A DNA stretch of 64,000 nucleotides from Micavibrio aeruginosavorus (GCA_016432265.1 CP066681.1:894342-958341); one strand, 5' to 3'; positions 45,017 to 54,070 are shown, counted from the first letter of the stretch. Numbers and translations: made by a program. Notes: generated from the sequence alone by a model not told the origin.

Positions 45017-45753
45017 TTCATCGCTTTCAGGAAGTTATAAGTTCCCAAGGTAATGATGAAGAGGCCGACGAACACCATGAACGGCTTGATGGGTACTTTC
45101 TTGACGAAATAAGCGCCCAGCGGTGCGGCAAGAACGCCGCCGCCCGCCAGCGCCAGAATAATATCCAGGTGATGAAGCCCCATCGTCAGCAAAAATGTCG
45201 CGGAAGCAGCGATCGTGACAAAGAACTCAACCGCGATAACGGTGCCCACCGTGGTGCGTATGTCGTGTCCGCGCGCGGCCAGGTTACTGGCGACAATCGG
45301 CCCCCATCCGCCGCCGCCGATAGCGTCGATCAGTGCGCCGAAGAAACCGAGCGGGCCAAGATGGCCGGTTACTCTTTTTGAAGGGAAATCCATCCATGCC
45401 TTGTAAATGATGATAGCTCCCATCAGCGCAAGATATACCGCAATCAGCGGGCGTAGAGTGCCAACGGGCAAGGCGGATAATGTATAGGCGCCGATAATCG
45501 CGCCTGCGACCGCCGGCATGACCATCTTGCGGAAGAGCGATTTGTCGATATTGCCGAAACCGCGGTGGGAAAGGGCGGAAGCCCCCGTTGTAAAACATTC
45601 TGCGGCGTGCACGGTCGCGCTGACCGTGGCCGCAGGAAGCCCGGAGGTTAACAGCAGGCTCGATGCAGTAAGGCCGTAAGCCATGCTCAGGCTGCCATCA
45701 ACCAACTGCGCCAGGAACCCGGCTGCGACATAGAGGAGGATGTCTGCTTCCAT
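45007..45753 (-). CDS. TauE/SafE-family membrane permease
   Basis: A 248-residue polytopic inner-membrane protein of the sulfite/anion exporter family, about eight helices in two repeats: [18 protein letters not shown] with an AAECFTTG motif in the first half, and [18 protein letters not shown] with a [13 protein letters not shown] motif in the second. The D-x-x-(G/S) positions in both repeats are family features. The frame extends to 45987, but that part overlaps the cold-shock gene and is not membrane-like, so the ATG at 45753 is chosen. Substrate unknown (sulfite, sulfonate or other anion). It overlaps the uvrB end by 10 bp. Confidence 0.9.
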   Translation of the reverse strand: MEADILLYVAAGFLAQLVDGSLSMAYGLTASSLLLTSGLPAATVSATVHAAECFTTGASALSHRGFGNIDKSLFRKMVMPAVAGAIIGAYTLSALPVGTLRPLIAVYLALMGAIIIYKAWMDFPSKRVTGHLGPLGFFGALIDAIGGGGWGPIVASNLAARGHDIRTTVGTVIAVEFFVTIAASATFLLTMGLHHLDIILALAGGGVLAAPLGAYFVKKVPIKPFMVFVGLFIITLGTYNFLKAMNYI

Positions 45754-45792
45754 GGTGATAAAATAACCTGACTTTCCCGGAATTCCAGCCAT

Positions 45793-45822
45793 AAAAAAGC
45801 ACGGCAGTTTTATGCCGTGCTT
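45793..45822 (-). terminator. Rho-independent terminator of the cold-shock gene
   Basis: Perfect 10-bp stem AAGCACGGCA (45797-45806) / TGCCGTGCTT (45813-45822) with a 6-base loop; on the minus strand it is followed by a T-run (45793-45798). Confidence 0.9.
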
Positions 45823-45847
45823 CTTGGGATAATCAGCGCAATAAAGC

Positions 45848-46054
45848 CTAGGCGGCTTCTTGCAGGTTGACGGCCGAGGTTTTGCCTTTTTCCGTCGCCA
45901 ACTCGTAGCTGATTTTCTGGCCTTCACGCAGGCCGCGCAGGCCAGCTTTCTCAACGGCGGTAATGTGCACGAACACATCATTACCACCGGCGTCCGGCTG
46001 AATGAAACCGAAGCCTTTTGTTGCGTTAAACCATTTTACTGTACCGGTAGCCAT
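45848..46054 (-). CDS. Cold-shock domain protein (CspA family)
   Basis: A 68-residue single OB-fold RNA/DNA chaperone. GTVKWFNATKGFGFIQPD carries RNP1 and NDVFVHITAV carries RNP2; RSLREGQ-like LRGLREGQKISYEL follows. GGAGA lies 8 bases before the ATG. No other gene occupies the 281 bp upstream, which could hold a long temperature-sensing leader as in other csp genes; I did not find a clear cold-box. A strong terminator follows. Confidence 0.96.
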   Translation of the reverse strand: MATGTVKWFNATKGFGFIQPDAGGNDVFVHITAVEKAGLRGLREGQKISYELATEKGKTSAVNLQEAA

Positions 46055-46335
46055 TTCAGAATCTCCTTTATGGTCCGAGGGCGCGTCGCGAGCGTGCGGT
46101 TTGCGCGTTTAGCATCTCCAACCAAAAAGGCTCAAGACAGGAGCTAACATACATTCTTTTCTGGAAAAACGCAGTTTTTTTATTCGTCAGAGGGTAAAAA
46201 AATGTGATGGAACACCGTTTCATGACCTATGTTGCCAAACTCCTATAATCCGGGTTATGATTCGCATATGTGCGTTCGCACATTCCCGACATCCGTCGCG
46301 CCGCTTAATTTTATTATGTATAAAGAGAGACAGCT

Positions 46336-46665
46336 ATGCCTTCATTTAAACGCCTTGGTCTGCTGACTGTGACTCTTTTGCCTCTGGCTTTAACGGCCTG
46401 TGGCGGGGAAGGATGGCAGATGCAACCTACGAAGAGATTTCCTTACGGGAACGAGAGAACCGCAGGTTCAGGTGTCGAATATGTTCGCGCGAGCATGATG
46501 CCCGCCAAGGGGCCTGTTCTTGAATCGGCAAAACCGGCGGAGACCGCACCGCCGCCCCCAGCCCCCGAACCGGAGCCGGAGCCTGAAGCCGCGCCGGAAC
46601 CCGCCGAAGCCGAAGGCCCCGTGGCCCCCGCCGATAAAGTGTTCAATAATAGCCAGCGTAAATAG
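46336..46665 (+). CDS. Small Pro/Glu-rich lipoprotein
   Basis: A 109-residue lipoprotein. The signal sequence ends in a lipobox LTAC, placing the lipidated Cys near residue 22. The next residues (GGEGWQMQP) are followed by a low-complexity Pro/Glu/Ala stretch, with repeated PEPEP-type units, near 70-95. Such segments usually span the periplasm as an extended linker. No family recognised. It lacks any same-strand neighbour and is followed by a hairpin. Confidence 0.75.
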   Translation: MPSFKRLGLLTVTLLPLALTACGGEGWQMQPTKRFPYGNERTAGSGVEYVRASMMPAKGPVLESAKPAETAPPPPAPEPEPEPEAAPEPAEAEGPVAPADKVFNNSQRK

Positions 46666-46697
46666 AGCTGTTACGGATTTTCAACCCAACGACTGCG

Positions 46698-46727
46698 AAC
46701 GCGGATCTCCTGCTCGGGATCCGCGTT
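46698..46727. terminator. Hairpin between convergent genes, likely bidirectional terminator
   Basis: Perfect 10-bp stem AACGCGGATC (46698-46707) / GATCCGCGTT (46718-46727) with a 10-base loop. T-runs are weak, but the position between the lipoprotein and lysE stops suits termination. Confidence 0.6.
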
Positions 46728-46741
46728 TGGCTTAGGCGGTG

Positions 46742-47356
46742 TCAATCGACGCGAATGACGGCGAGAAGGATGGCGGCGATAATCAGAAATCCGCCGCTGA
46801 TGCGGTTGCGCCATACGGTTTTGCCCAGAAGATAACGGCGGGCCGCTCCTGCCATGCAAGCCCACAAGCTGTCGATGCAGCCGATCACAAGGATAAACGA
46901 TAGCGCCAGCACAATCAGTTGTTCGGTGACGTGAGCGTCACCCGCGATAAATTGCGGGAAGAACGCGCCGTAGAACAGCAGCGTTTTGGGATTGGTCAGT
47001 GATACCAAAAAACCGCGCCAGTATATTTCATGCACGGATTGTGCCTTGGCCTGGATATGAGCCAGATCCTGCACCGGGGCAAGACATTCACGTATGCCCA
47101 GATATACGAGATAGGCCACGCCCGCCCAGCGCAGAACGTCAAACCATTGCGACAGCAGGGTGATGAAGGTACTGAGACCCATCACTGTCAGTATAAGCTG
47201 CGGCACCATGGCGCTGCTGGTGCCGGCGACCGTCAGCAATCCGTAACGTGTCCCATGGGCCAGAGAGTTGGCAACCGTCAATGCTACATTCGGCCCGGGA
47301 ATAAGGCCGAGGATGATCGTGGCGAGGACAAACGGAATCAGCAAATCTGTGATCAT
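46742..47356 (-). CDS. LysE/RhtB-family amino-acid exporter
   Basis: A 204-residue inner-membrane exporter. The N-terminal ILGLIPGPNVALTVANSLAHGTRYG is the family motif (PGPN), with six hydrophobic helices, LVYLGI near 83 and FLVSLTNPKTLLFYGAFFPQF near 113. Members export basic or branched amino acids, homoserine or threonine; the substrate cannot be told from sequence. The start is the ATG at 47356. Divergent from the gene at 47615, with a palindrome in between. Confidence 0.92.
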   Translation of the reverse strand: MITDLLIPFVLATIILGLIPGPNVALTVANSLAHGTRYGLLTVAGTSSAMVPQLILTVMGLSTFITLLSQWFDVLRWAGVAYLVYLGIRECLAPVQDLAHIQAKAQSVHEIYWRGFLVSLTNPKTLLFYGAFFPQFIAGDAHVTEQLIVLALSFILVIGCIDSLWACMAGAARRYLLGKTVWRNRISGGFLIIAAILLAVIRVD

Positions 47357-47473
47357 GCGTTCTTATAAGGCATCGCGCATAGAAATTCGCTTTAAATTTT
47401 ATGTGATTTTGATCCGTGTTTGATCCGTATCCTCTTGAAAAATAACATCATTTTAACGCTCCGTTAGTTATTA

Positions 47474-47488
47474 TGGTAATTGTTACCA
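47474..47488. promoter_or_regulatory. Palindrome between divergent genes, candidate operator
   Basis: TGGTAA (47474-47479) and TTACCA (47483-47488) are exact reverse complements around TTG. It lies 118 bp upstream of lysE and 127 bp upstream of the gene at 47615, a fitting place for a shared regulator. Predicted by eye. Confidence 0.35.
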
Positions 47489-47614
47489 CATCGCGTTGCC
47501 CGCTCTTCTTCACAATCATTGCCTTCAGCAACGAGATCAGGAGCGGTGCGACCCTGTCTGACACGTCAACCTAAAACATCTTGTGTACTGCTTTGAAAGG
47601 GTGGGAATGAAATC

Positions 47615-48064
47615 ATGGATGTATCTGTAGAAACCTATCTGGTGGTGGCGCTGGCTTTCGCGGTTTTTTCGGCCGTGACGGCTATTGGCTCGAGTCTGGT
47701 GCTGGGCATCGGCTTTGAGCGGCTGCGCGCCGGATTTGAAGTGGTTCGTAAACAAACGGCCTACTTCAGCGACGCCATCTTCACGCTGGAAAAGCGCGTG
47801 GATGAGCAAGACGTCAAGATGGCGACCGGCGGCATCAATACCGATAAAGCTGAATCGCTGGTTCGTCATGCTGAGAATCTTCTGACTGAACTGACCCATG
47901 TTGCACGCGGCATGAAAGCCGATGCGGAAAGTTCCGTCAAGGAAGACGCTCGGCCCATGACGATTGAAGTCAAGAATGAATCCTTGCCGACGACGATTGC
48001 CCATTATGCTTCGCAGTGGGGCGACCTGGGTAAAGATGACAAGCGCCAGATCACATTGATGTAA
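47615..48064 (+). CDS. Unknown single-pass membrane protein with coiled coil
   Basis: A 149-residue protein. One N-terminal helix (residues ~7-33, YLVVALAFAVFSAVTAIGSSLVLGIG) precedes a long helical region (~40-105) with heptad-like spacing (FSDAIFTLEKRVDEQDV; ESLVRHAENLLTELTHVARGM). No family recognised. A frame of similar size on the opposite strand lacks hydrophobic or domain features and was rejected. A terminator hairpin lies 20 bp after the stop. Confidence 0.68.
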   Translation: MDVSVETYLVVALAFAVFSAVTAIGSSLVLGIGFERLRAGFEVVRKQTAYFSDAIFTLEKRVDEQDVKMATGGINTDKAESLVRHAENLLTELTHVARGMKADAESSVKEDARPMTIEVKNESLPTTIAHYASQWGDLGKDDKRQITLM

Positions 48065-48083
48065 TCATCGGAATCTGCCGCGG

Positions 48084-48125
48084 ATGACAGGGCTCCCCAG
48101 GGTGGCGGGGCCCTGTTGTCATTTT
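48084..48125 (+). terminator. Probable rho-independent terminator
   Basis: ACAGGGC (48087-48093) pairs with GCCCTGT (48110-48116), extended by imperfect outer ATGACA/TGTCAT pairing, then ATTTTC. It ends the unit of the gene at 47615-48064. Confidence 0.6.
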
Positions 48126-48168
48126 CTGAATCATGTATCATGGGAAGGAGAAAGCCAAGGAGCCCCGC

Positions 48169-48525
48169 ATGACGATTCCCTCATCCCTGATTCCCTTTAT
48201 GACGATTGGTTTGCTGCTGGCGTCGAATGTTTTTATGACGTTTGCCTGGTATGGCCACCTCAAATTCAAGGCCGCTCCGCTTCTGATTGTCATTTTTATC
48301 AGTTGGGGAATTGCCTTTTTTGAATATTGCCTGCAAGTTCCGGCGAACCGGATGGGGCATGGCGTTTTTAACGCCGCGCAACTAAAGACAATTCAGGAAA
48401 TCATTACGCTGCTGGTGTTCGTCGTTTTCTCGGTTCTTTATTTGCACGAACCGGTCAAATGGAACCACCTTATCGGTTTCGGCCTGATTGTAGCCGCGGC
48501 TTTTTTTATCTTCAAGGAGTGGTGA
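48169..48525 (+). CDS. DUF486 (DMT-like) small membrane protein
   Basis: A 118-residue protein with four hydrophobic helices. The block NVFMTFAWYGHLKF, then SWGIAFFEYCLQVPANRMGH, QLKTIQEIITLLVFVVFSVLYL and KWNHLIGFGLIV is the DUF486 pattern, a family grouped with drug/metabolite transporters. AAGGAG lies 6 bases before the ATG at 48169, deciding it over an upstream ATG at 48133. Substrate and role unknown. Confidence 0.92.
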   Translation: MTIPSSLIPFMTIGLLLASNVFMTFAWYGHLKFKAAPLLIVIFISWGIAFFEYCLQVPANRMGHGVFNAAQLKTIQEIITLLVFVVFSVLYLHEPVKWNHLIGFGLIVAAAFFIFKEW

Positions 48526-48537
48526 CGAACGGGCCGG

Positions 48538-49080
48538 TCAATCATTGTAGCGCGGTTTGACCCTGATAGCCTTTGCCGCTAAGCCGGATGCCGGCTCCAG
48601 CTTGGCGACGACGTCATTTGATTCTTCAAGGGGGTTATCTACTGTCAGGGCCAGTTCGCCTTCGCACCCCTTACCTTCATAAATTCCTGCCAGACGGTTC
48701 TGACGTTCTTCGGCTTGTTCTTCCGTTTCGGCGGCGTTTTCGCCGGACTCTTCGGCGGCTTCACCGGCAAGGGCGCCAACGGCAACAATGCCGACCACGC
48801 CCCCGAGAGATCCGACCAGCAGGGATCCTACTGTTTTTGCAACGCTGATTCCTGTCCCGGCATGTTCACTGTTTTCCTGCTTTGCCCGCGCCGCCCGTAT
48901 GATTTGATCAAGTTCGACCACTTCATGGGCGATTTGCTCGCAACTCAGGGCGCCATCGGCGGCTTTTATCGTTTTGCCAGTGTTGTCGCCAGCATGCGAC
49001 AGGGCAGCAAAGCCTGACACGCCCAGAAAGGCAATTGAAACCACAGACGCACGATATATTAATGATAACCATTTGCGCAT
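48538..49080 (-). CDS. Exported protein with glycine-rich hydrophobic segment
   Basis: A 180-residue protein. A signal peptide (AxA site near SHA, residue 30) is followed by a helical part with a Cys (LSCEQIAHEV), and a Gly-rich hydrophobic stretch at ~80-107 (SLLVGSLGGVVGIVAVGALAG) resembling a glycine-zipper. An acidic helix (EEQAEERQNRLAGIYEGKGCEGEL) with a second Cys follows. Proteins like this insert into or sit on the outer membrane in some groups; none of that is shown here. It converges on the DUF486 gene, 12 bp between stops. Function unknown. Confidence 0.68.
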   Translation of the reverse strand: MRKWLSLIYRASVVSIAFLGVSGFAALSHAGDNTGKTIKAADGALSCEQIAHEVVELDQIIRAARAKQENSEHAGTGISVAKTVGSLLVGSLGGVVGIVAVGALAGEAAEESGENAAETEEQAEERQNRLAGIYEGKGCEGELALTVDNPLEESNDVVAKLEPASGLAAKAIRVKPRYND

Positions 49081-49261
49081 GCTTCCATTCTAGAGAAGGA
49101 AATGCCTAAAACCAAGCCCGGCAAAGAATGAATCGCCTGATTTTACCCAGTCTTTGGTCTATACAAGGCTTTGCCGGGGCTGGATAAGGGGCGTTTTCCA
49201 GCCAAATTCCTTTGGAGGCAGAAGTTTTTACTAGGCGAATACGGCGGCAGTTGGGTTTATA

Positions 49262-49954
49262 ATGTTAAAATATCGTACAGGGTTTGATGGGAAAATGACG
49301 AGTCATAGCAAAGAATGTCAGGGTGGTTTAGCACCGTGCGGGGAATACCAGGATAATCCCAAACGGCGCGCCATTCTGGAGGCTGCTGCGCGACTGTTTC
49401 TTGAGCGCGGCTTTACTGCCACCAGCATGGATGCGATTGCCGAAGCGGCGCCGGTTTCGAAGCCGACCCTTTACAGTCATTTCAAGGATAAAGGCGATTT
49501 GTTCGGCGCTGTTATCAATGGCCGCTGCTGCTCGTTAATGAAATCGCTGTATGAGCATGTCAATGCGGAAGAAAGCATTGAAACATCGTTGCGCGCCATT
49601 GCGGAAAGCTTCTTTGATTTGATCTATGCGGCAGAGGCGATCAGCCTTTATCGCATTATTATTTCAGAGTTGAATCAGTTCCCGATGCTCGGGCAGACTC
49701 TGTACAGTGAGGGGCCGACGAAAATCCTATGCCTGCTTTCGGCTTTCTTTGCTCAGCAGAACGAAAAAGGGGTCTTATCGCTAGACGATCCTGAGATGGC
49801 GGCTCGTTTGTTCCTCAGTATGCTCAAGGGCGATTACCATATGCAGTGTCTTCTGGGCATAAAGCAATCGATTTCCCCGGAGGAGCGTGCTCGTATCATA
49901 GATGCTGCAATACCGCTGTTTATTGCGGGGTATCGCAATCGCACAAAATCTTAA
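49262..49954 (+). CDS. TetR-family transcriptional regulator
   Basis: A 230-residue repressor-type regulator. Its helix-turn-helix is at ~36-82 (RRAILEAAARLFLERGFTATSMDAIAEAAPVSKPTLYSHFKDKGDLF), followed by an all-helical ligand domain typical of the AcrR/RamR subgroup with TetR_C_7-like composition. The N-terminal 30 residues are unusual and Cys-containing; a second ATG at 49295 is possible. Upstream (49115-49181) there is a long imperfect inverted repeat (AGCCCGGCAAAG / CTTTGCCGGGGCT). Its target is unknown, as no transporter sits beside it. Confidence 0.88.
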   Translation: MLKYRTGFDGKMTSHSKECQGGLAPCGEYQDNPKRRAILEAAARLFLERGFTATSMDAIAEAAPVSKPTLYSHFKDKGDLFGAVINGRCCSLMKSLYEHVNAEESIETSLRAIAESFFDLIYAAEAISLYRIIISELNQFPMLGQTLYSEGPTKILCLLSAFFAQQNEKGVLSLDDPEMAARLFLSMLKGDYHMQCLLGIKQSISPEERARIIDAAIPLFIAGYRNRTKS

Positions 49955-50129
49955 GATGTGAAATTTTGTTATCATTGCTGCGCTGCATTTTGCAATTTTT
50001 TCCTGTAATGCGGCGGTAAATACATAAAGCCGTGTCGTTTTGCCATGGCATGCTATTATATTATCTTCCTCATGCACCGCACACAGTGCTACGACTCGGG
50101 GCAGAGACACCAACAAGGAGATTCTGCCC

Positions 50130-51329
50130 ATGACTCTCGAAATTGAAGATATCACCGATAGCCTCGCCAATCGTCGCTCCGATTTGCGTTTTCGCGCCCA
50201 TGCCGATTATGACGGCCATGAAAAAATTATTTACGCTGAAGACAGGGATATAGGCTTTCGCGCCTTCATTGCAGTTCATAACACGAAACGTGGGCCGGCT
50301 CTGGGCGGATGCCGCTATTGGTCGCGGTACAACAACGATGAGGAGGCGATCTCTGATGTTCTCCGTCTTTCTCGTGGCATGACCTATAAAAATTCTGTAG
50401 CCGATCTGGCGTTGGGCGGGGGCAAGTCGGTGATCATCGGCAAGCCCGGGACGCGACAGCCTTCGGCTGAGGTGATGCAGGCTTTGGGCATGGCTGTGAA
50501 TTCTTTGGGCAGTCTGTATGTCACGGCGGAAGATGTTGGCACCAGCGTTCAGCATATATTGATCGCGCGTGGACGCACGCCGTACGTGGCAGGCGTACCG
50601 CTGACGGCCTTGTGTGAGGAGAGTATGCCGCAGGGGATAGATCCTCAGGCTGTTCCCAATCCTGATCCGTCGCCTTATACCGCGTATGGCACCTACATGG
50701 CGATCAAGGCGGCAGCCAGGCATCGCCTGGGGGTTGAAAGCCTGAAAGGCCTGAAGGTTACCGTCAAGGGTTATGGTCATGTGGCGCAAGTCCTCTGCCG
50801 CTACCTTGCCGATGAAGGTGCCAAGCTGCTGGTCAACGATATTACGCCGCAAGCTTGCCGCCAGATCGTAACCGATCTGGGGTCGGAGGCCCTGTTGGCC
50901 GAAGGGCGTGAAATCATGTCCGTTAAATCGGATATATATGTGCCGTGCGCTCTGGGCGGGGATATAAACGATGGCACGATTCCTCACTTGGTGCTGGCGG
51001 GTGTCAAGGTGGTAGCGGGTTGCGCAAACAACCAGTTGAAAGCCCCTCATCATGCCGATGAACTGCGGCGTTCAAACATCTTGTATGCGCCTGATTACGT
51101 AGCCAATGCCGGGGGCGTAATAGCGGCAGGGATGCAGTATTTGTGGATGATCAGGCCGCAAATGACCGAGTTCCCGACCCATCAGGCTATCATGGGCCGT
51201 GTGGGGAAAATCGGCGCTACATTGGAACATATTTTTGCCCGTGCCGATGCGGAAGGGCGTAATACAGCACAAGTTGCTGACCAACAGGGGCGTGAGGGTT
51301 TTGTCATGCCTGTAGCGAAGGCGGCATAA
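50130..51329 (+). CDS. Leucine dehydrogenase-family (Glu/Leu/Phe/Val dehydrogenase) enzyme
   Basis: A 399-residue NAD-dependent amino-acid dehydrogenase predicted to deaminate branched-chain amino acids reversibly. Motifs: GPALGGCRYW, LSRGMTYKNSVADLALGGGKSVI (glycine-rich plus catalytic lysines), VTAEDVGTS, PYTAYGTYMAIKAAARH, and the Rossmann VKGYGHVAQVLCRYLADEGAKLLVND, with VAQ where VG is usual. GCANNQL and YAPDYVANAGGVI follow. AAGGAG 9 bases before the ATG at 50130 decides this start; the frame extends to 50040 without signal. A terminator follows. Confidence 0.9.
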   Translation: MTLEIEDITDSLANRRSDLRFRAHADYDGHEKIIYAEDRDIGFRAFIAVHNTKRGPALGGCRYWSRYNNDEEAISDVLRLSRGMTYKNSVADLALGGGKSVIIGKPGTRQPSAEVMQALGMAVNSLGSLYVTAEDVGTSVQHILIARGRTPYVAGVPLTALCEESMPQGIDPQAVPNPDPSPYTAYGTYMAIKAAARHRLGVESLKGLKVTVKGYGHVAQVLCRYLADEGAKLLVNDITPQACRQIVTDLGSEALLAEGREIMSVKSDIYVPCALGGDINDGTIPHLVLAGVKVVAGCANNQLKAPHHADELRRSNILYAPDYVANAGGVIAAGMQYLWMIRPQMTEFPTHQAIMGRVGKIGATLEHIFARADAEGRNTAQVADQQGREGFVMPVAKAA

Positions 51330-51354
51330 AACAGGTATTTAATTACCTTTCTTG

Positions 51355-51393
51355 AAAGGGCTCGCTACTCATGGCGGCCCTTTTCATTTTTTT
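51355..51393 (+). terminator. Rho-independent terminator after the dehydrogenase gene
   Basis: AAAGGGC (51355-51361) / GCCCTTT (51377-51383) with a 15-base loop, followed by TCATTTTTTT. Confidence 0.82.
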
Positions 51394-51489
51394 AGCGTGA
51401 AAAATGCGATTTTATTTGCATAATAAAAATATTCCATATTATGGTTTTTTTAATTGTAAACATAACTCAAACGTACGTGGGGGTACATC

Positions 51490-51702
51490 ATGAGTGAAAT
51501 CAAACGGGCTGTACAGGCCCGCACCAATATTCAGTTTGCGCATCGTCTGTCTATCGAGCGTTGCCGCGGTTATATCAGTCATATGCAGGCATTGTTGCAT
51601 GTTGGAGAGGGAGTGACCGGGGAGGAACTGACGGAAGCCCTGCAGCAGGTCATTATTCTGCTGGATATGGAACTGACTCACAGCCTTAAGCAATTATCCT
51701 GA
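51490..51702 (+). CDS. Small unknown helical protein
   Basis: A 70-residue protein predicted entirely helical: a basic first helix (EIKRAVQARTNIQFAHRLSIERC) and two later amphipathic helices (LTEALQQVIILLDMELTHSL). No signal peptide or membrane segment. GGGGG lies near the ATG, just downstream of a GTAC...GTAC pair (51474-51490). No family recognised; short length lowers confidence, but the start site and codon pattern look genuine. Confidence 0.55.
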   Translation: MSEIKRAVQARTNIQFAHRLSIERCRGYISHMQALLHVGEGVTGEELTEALQQVIILLDMELTHSLKQLS

Positions 51703-51793
51703 AAAAGTTGCCGGCCCACATTGTGAACTGCCTATGGTCAGGGGCAATTCAAGCGGTTACAATATCATTGTCATAGCTTGAAGGGGTGCGTGC

Positions 51794-52429
51794 GTGTGGA
51801 TTTTTCTTTGGATAGTGGCGTCCACTTTCATTCTGGGCGTTTTTGGCTGGTCTCTGGTGATTTTGCTCCAGCAGAAAAGGGCGTGGTCGGCTTTTGCCAA
51901 GAAGCATAACCTGATGTATGTGCCGGGAAAGATTATTCAGGCTCCGGCCATGAAGGGGGTTGTTTATGGCCATCAGGTGGCTTTTTTTCCGGACATACAA
52001 GCCACGCAGGATCAGCGCGGGCAGCGCTTCGTCACCGTACTGGAGTTCGACGTCGGACAGGGCATGCCCACGGGCGCGCTGATTGCGACGCCGAACTTTG
52101 CGGTGTTTGCTTCGAACCTCAATTTTACACAGAAGCTGGATGTTGATTTTCCGGGGTGGGACAAATCAAGAATCATACTAACGCGCGATTCCGCCGCTCT
52201 TAAGCAATACTTGACCAACGACAGGCTTGAGCTGCTTCATGGTATAATGTCGATGAAGAACGCAACGGCTCTTTATTTCTTTGATGAAGAAAGCGCCATC
52301 GTCCATATTGAAACCAGTGATCCTATCCGTGATGAACAGCGCATGGAAAGAATCGTGCAGAAAATCACATCCTCTTTGCCTCGTTTGAAACTGATGAACG
52401 AGGAAAGAGCGCAGTTGAAGAAAATCTAG
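51794..52429 (+). CDS. Unknown single-pass membrane protein
   Basis: A 211-residue protein with an N-terminal helix (residues 2-25, WIFLWIVASTFILGVFGWSLVILL) and a soluble domain after it. The soluble part has VYGHQVAFFPDIQ, RFVTVLEFDVGQ and FPGWDKSRIILTRD, a beta-rich fold that I do not recognise by family. The start is GTG at 51794 with AAGGGG 8 bases upstream; there is no nearby ATG. It ends 10 bp before the stop of the convergent alpha-glucosidase gene. Function unknown. Confidence 0.7.
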   Translation: MWIFLWIVASTFILGVFGWSLVILLQQKRAWSAFAKKHNLMYVPGKIIQAPAMKGVVYGHQVAFFPDIQATQDQRGQRFVTVLEFDVGQGMPTGALIATPNFAVFASNLNFTQKLDVDFPGWDKSRIILTRDSAALKQYLTNDRLELLHGIMSMKNATALYFFDEESAIVHIETSDPIRDEQRMERIVQKITSSLPRLKLMNEERAQLKKI

Positions 52430-52439
52430 AATCTGGGCT

Positions 52440-54008
52440 TCATAGGGCTTTCGTTTGCAGCCTATATCCGTAGGGCGGCAACATATCCCCGTTGTATGTT
52501 TGATCTGTTTCCCCCAGGTTGAAGGCGCAAGAAACCGTTTGGCCTTCCGATGTCCTTGTGAACGCTAGAATATCCTCGCGACCCGTGTCGATAAACGCGA
52601 TATCACCGCGAATCAGGGCAGGCAGATATTTGCGCTGTTTCAGGAATTGTTGGGTGAATGACAGAACGGAATCCCTGTCAGATTGCTGGTTTTCCACGTT
52701 TAAGCCGATATGGCAAGGGGGGACGGGCAGCCATGTTTTGTGGGCGCTTGTGAATCCGGCATGCCGGTTTGAAGAGTCCCAAGGGATGGGTGTACGGCAA
52801 CCATCGCGGCCCTGCCATTCCGGCCAGAGGGCGATGCCCCAAGGGTCTTGCAGGTCTTCGTAAGCCAGTTGCGCCTCGGGCAAACCTAGCTCCTCCCCCT
52901 GATAAAGAAAAGGAGTGCCGCGCAGGCAACAAAGCAGCGCTATCAGCATCTTCGCCAATCGCGGGTCGGGGTTGCCTTCGGGAGCGAAGCGGGATGCAGA
53001 TCTGACCACATCATGATTGGAGAACGCCCATGATGGCCAGCTATCGGGGCCTTCCCTGAAGAAATCCATAACTGCGTTTTTGATGAAGGCGGCTGTCAGC
53101 TTTACCTTTCTTCCGCCGAGCAGGCTGAAACTGTAACAAGTATTCAGTCGCCCCGGGGCTGTATATTGGGCTGCCAGTTCGTTTGCGTTATCGGCGCCGA
53201 TTTCTCCTAACGTCATCGCGCCGTATTCGTCGCACAGGCGCTGGATGCGTTCCATCAGTGCCAGATTTTCGGGCCGTGATTTGCTGTAGATGTGAGTCTG
53301 CATGGCGTAGGGCGCGGGGAAATCCAACTGCGTCGATGTCGTTTGCGTCCAGGGCCGCGCCGGATTATCGCGCAGATGGCTGTCGTGATAACAATGATTA
53401 ATGGCGTCGAGTCTGAATCCGTCTACGCCCTTGCCCAGCCAGAAACGGCAGTCATCGAACAGGGCGTCCTGCATTTCCGGACAATGAAAATTCAGATCCG
53501 GTTGCGAGGAGAGAAAGCTGTGCATGTAGTATTGTCCGCGCCTGGCGTTAAATGTCCATGCCGGGCCGCCGAAGACTGATGGCCAGTTGTTGGGGGGTGT
53601 GCCGTCAGGTTTAGGATCGGCCCATACATACCAGTTGGCCTTGGGATTGTCGCGGCTTTGCAGGCTTTCCTTGAACCAGACGTGTTGATCGGATGTATGA
53701 TTCAAAACCTGATCTATGATCACTTTTAACCCCAGGCGATGCGCTGTCGCCAGCAATTCATCAAAATCGGCCAGCGTACCGAAGAGGGGGTCGACGGCGC
53801 GATAATCGGAAACGTCGTAGCCAAAATCCTTCATCGGCGATTTAAAGAAAGGCGAAAGCCAGATGCCGTCGACGCCAAGATCGGCCACATAGGGCAAACG
53901 GCTCGTTATCCCTTTGAGGTCACCGATCCCGTCACCGTTGCTGTCCATAAAGCTGCGCGGATATATTTGATATATCACGGCCCCGCGCCACCAATCTTTC
54001 TTCGACAT
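52440..54008 (-). CDS. Alpha-glucosidase / oligo-1,6-glucosidase (GH13)
   Basis: A 522-residue glycoside hydrolase of family 13 that cleaves terminal alpha-glucosidic bonds of maltose, isomaltose or sucrose. (beta/alpha)8-barrel motifs: VIYQIYPRSFMDSNGDGIGDLKGI at the start, DQVLNHTSDQH (region I), GVDGFRLDAINH with the nucleophile Asp, MTLGEIGAD with the acid/base Glu, and FSNHDVVRSASRF with the third carboxylate. All catalytic residues are present. No signal peptide, so it is cytosolic. No sugar transporter lies beside it. Confidence 0.93.
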   Translation of the reverse strand: MSKKDWWRGAVIYQIYPRSFMDSNGDGIGDLKGITSRLPYVADLGVDGIWLSPFFKSPMKDFGYDVSDYRAVDPLFGTLADFDELLATAHRLGLKVIIDQVLNHTSDQHVWFKESLQSRDNPKANWYVWADPKPDGTPPNNWPSVFGGPAWTFNARRGQYYMHSFLSSQPDLNFHCPEMQDALFDDCRFWLGKGVDGFRLDAINHCYHDSHLRDNPARPWTQTTSTQLDFPAPYAMQTHIYSKSRPENLALMERIQRLCDEYGAMTLGEIGADNANELAAQYTAPGRLNTCYSFSLLGGRKVKLTAAFIKNAVMDFFREGPDSWPSWAFSNHDVVRSASRFAPEGNPDPRLAKMLIALLCCLRGTPFLYQGEELGLPEAQLAYEDLQDPWGIALWPEWQGRDGCRTPIPWDSSNRHAGFTSAHKTWLPVPPCHIGLNVENQQSDRDSVLSFTQQFLKQRKYLPALIRGDIAFIDTGREDILAFTRTSEGQTVSCAFNLGETDQTYNGDMLPPYGYRLQTKAL

Positions 54009-54042
54009 GATAGACCCCCGGTAGATATATTTCTGATGCTAG

Positions 54043-54070
54043 CAAAAAAGCCGCCCTTTGCGGGCGGCTT
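54043..54070 (-). terminator. Rho-independent terminator of the cyclophilin gene
   Basis: AAGCCGCCC (54048-54056) / GGGCGGCTT (54062-54070) with a 5-base loop; on the minus strand the stem is followed by TTTTTT. Confidence 0.88.

Noticed and set aside
47537-48004. 155-residue minus-strand frame opposite the gene at 47615
   Set aside because: Lacks hydrophobic or domain features, while the plus-strand frame has a clear membrane helix and is followed by a terminator.
49115-49181. Long imperfect inverted repeat (AGCCCGGCAAAG / CTTTGCCGGGGCT) upstream of the TetR gene
   Set aside because: Arms are 42 bp apart and one is interrupted; could be a terminator or chance, so not listed as an operator.
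51474-51490. GTAC ... GTAC near a small gene
   Set aside because: Only 4-bp arms; too short to claim a site.
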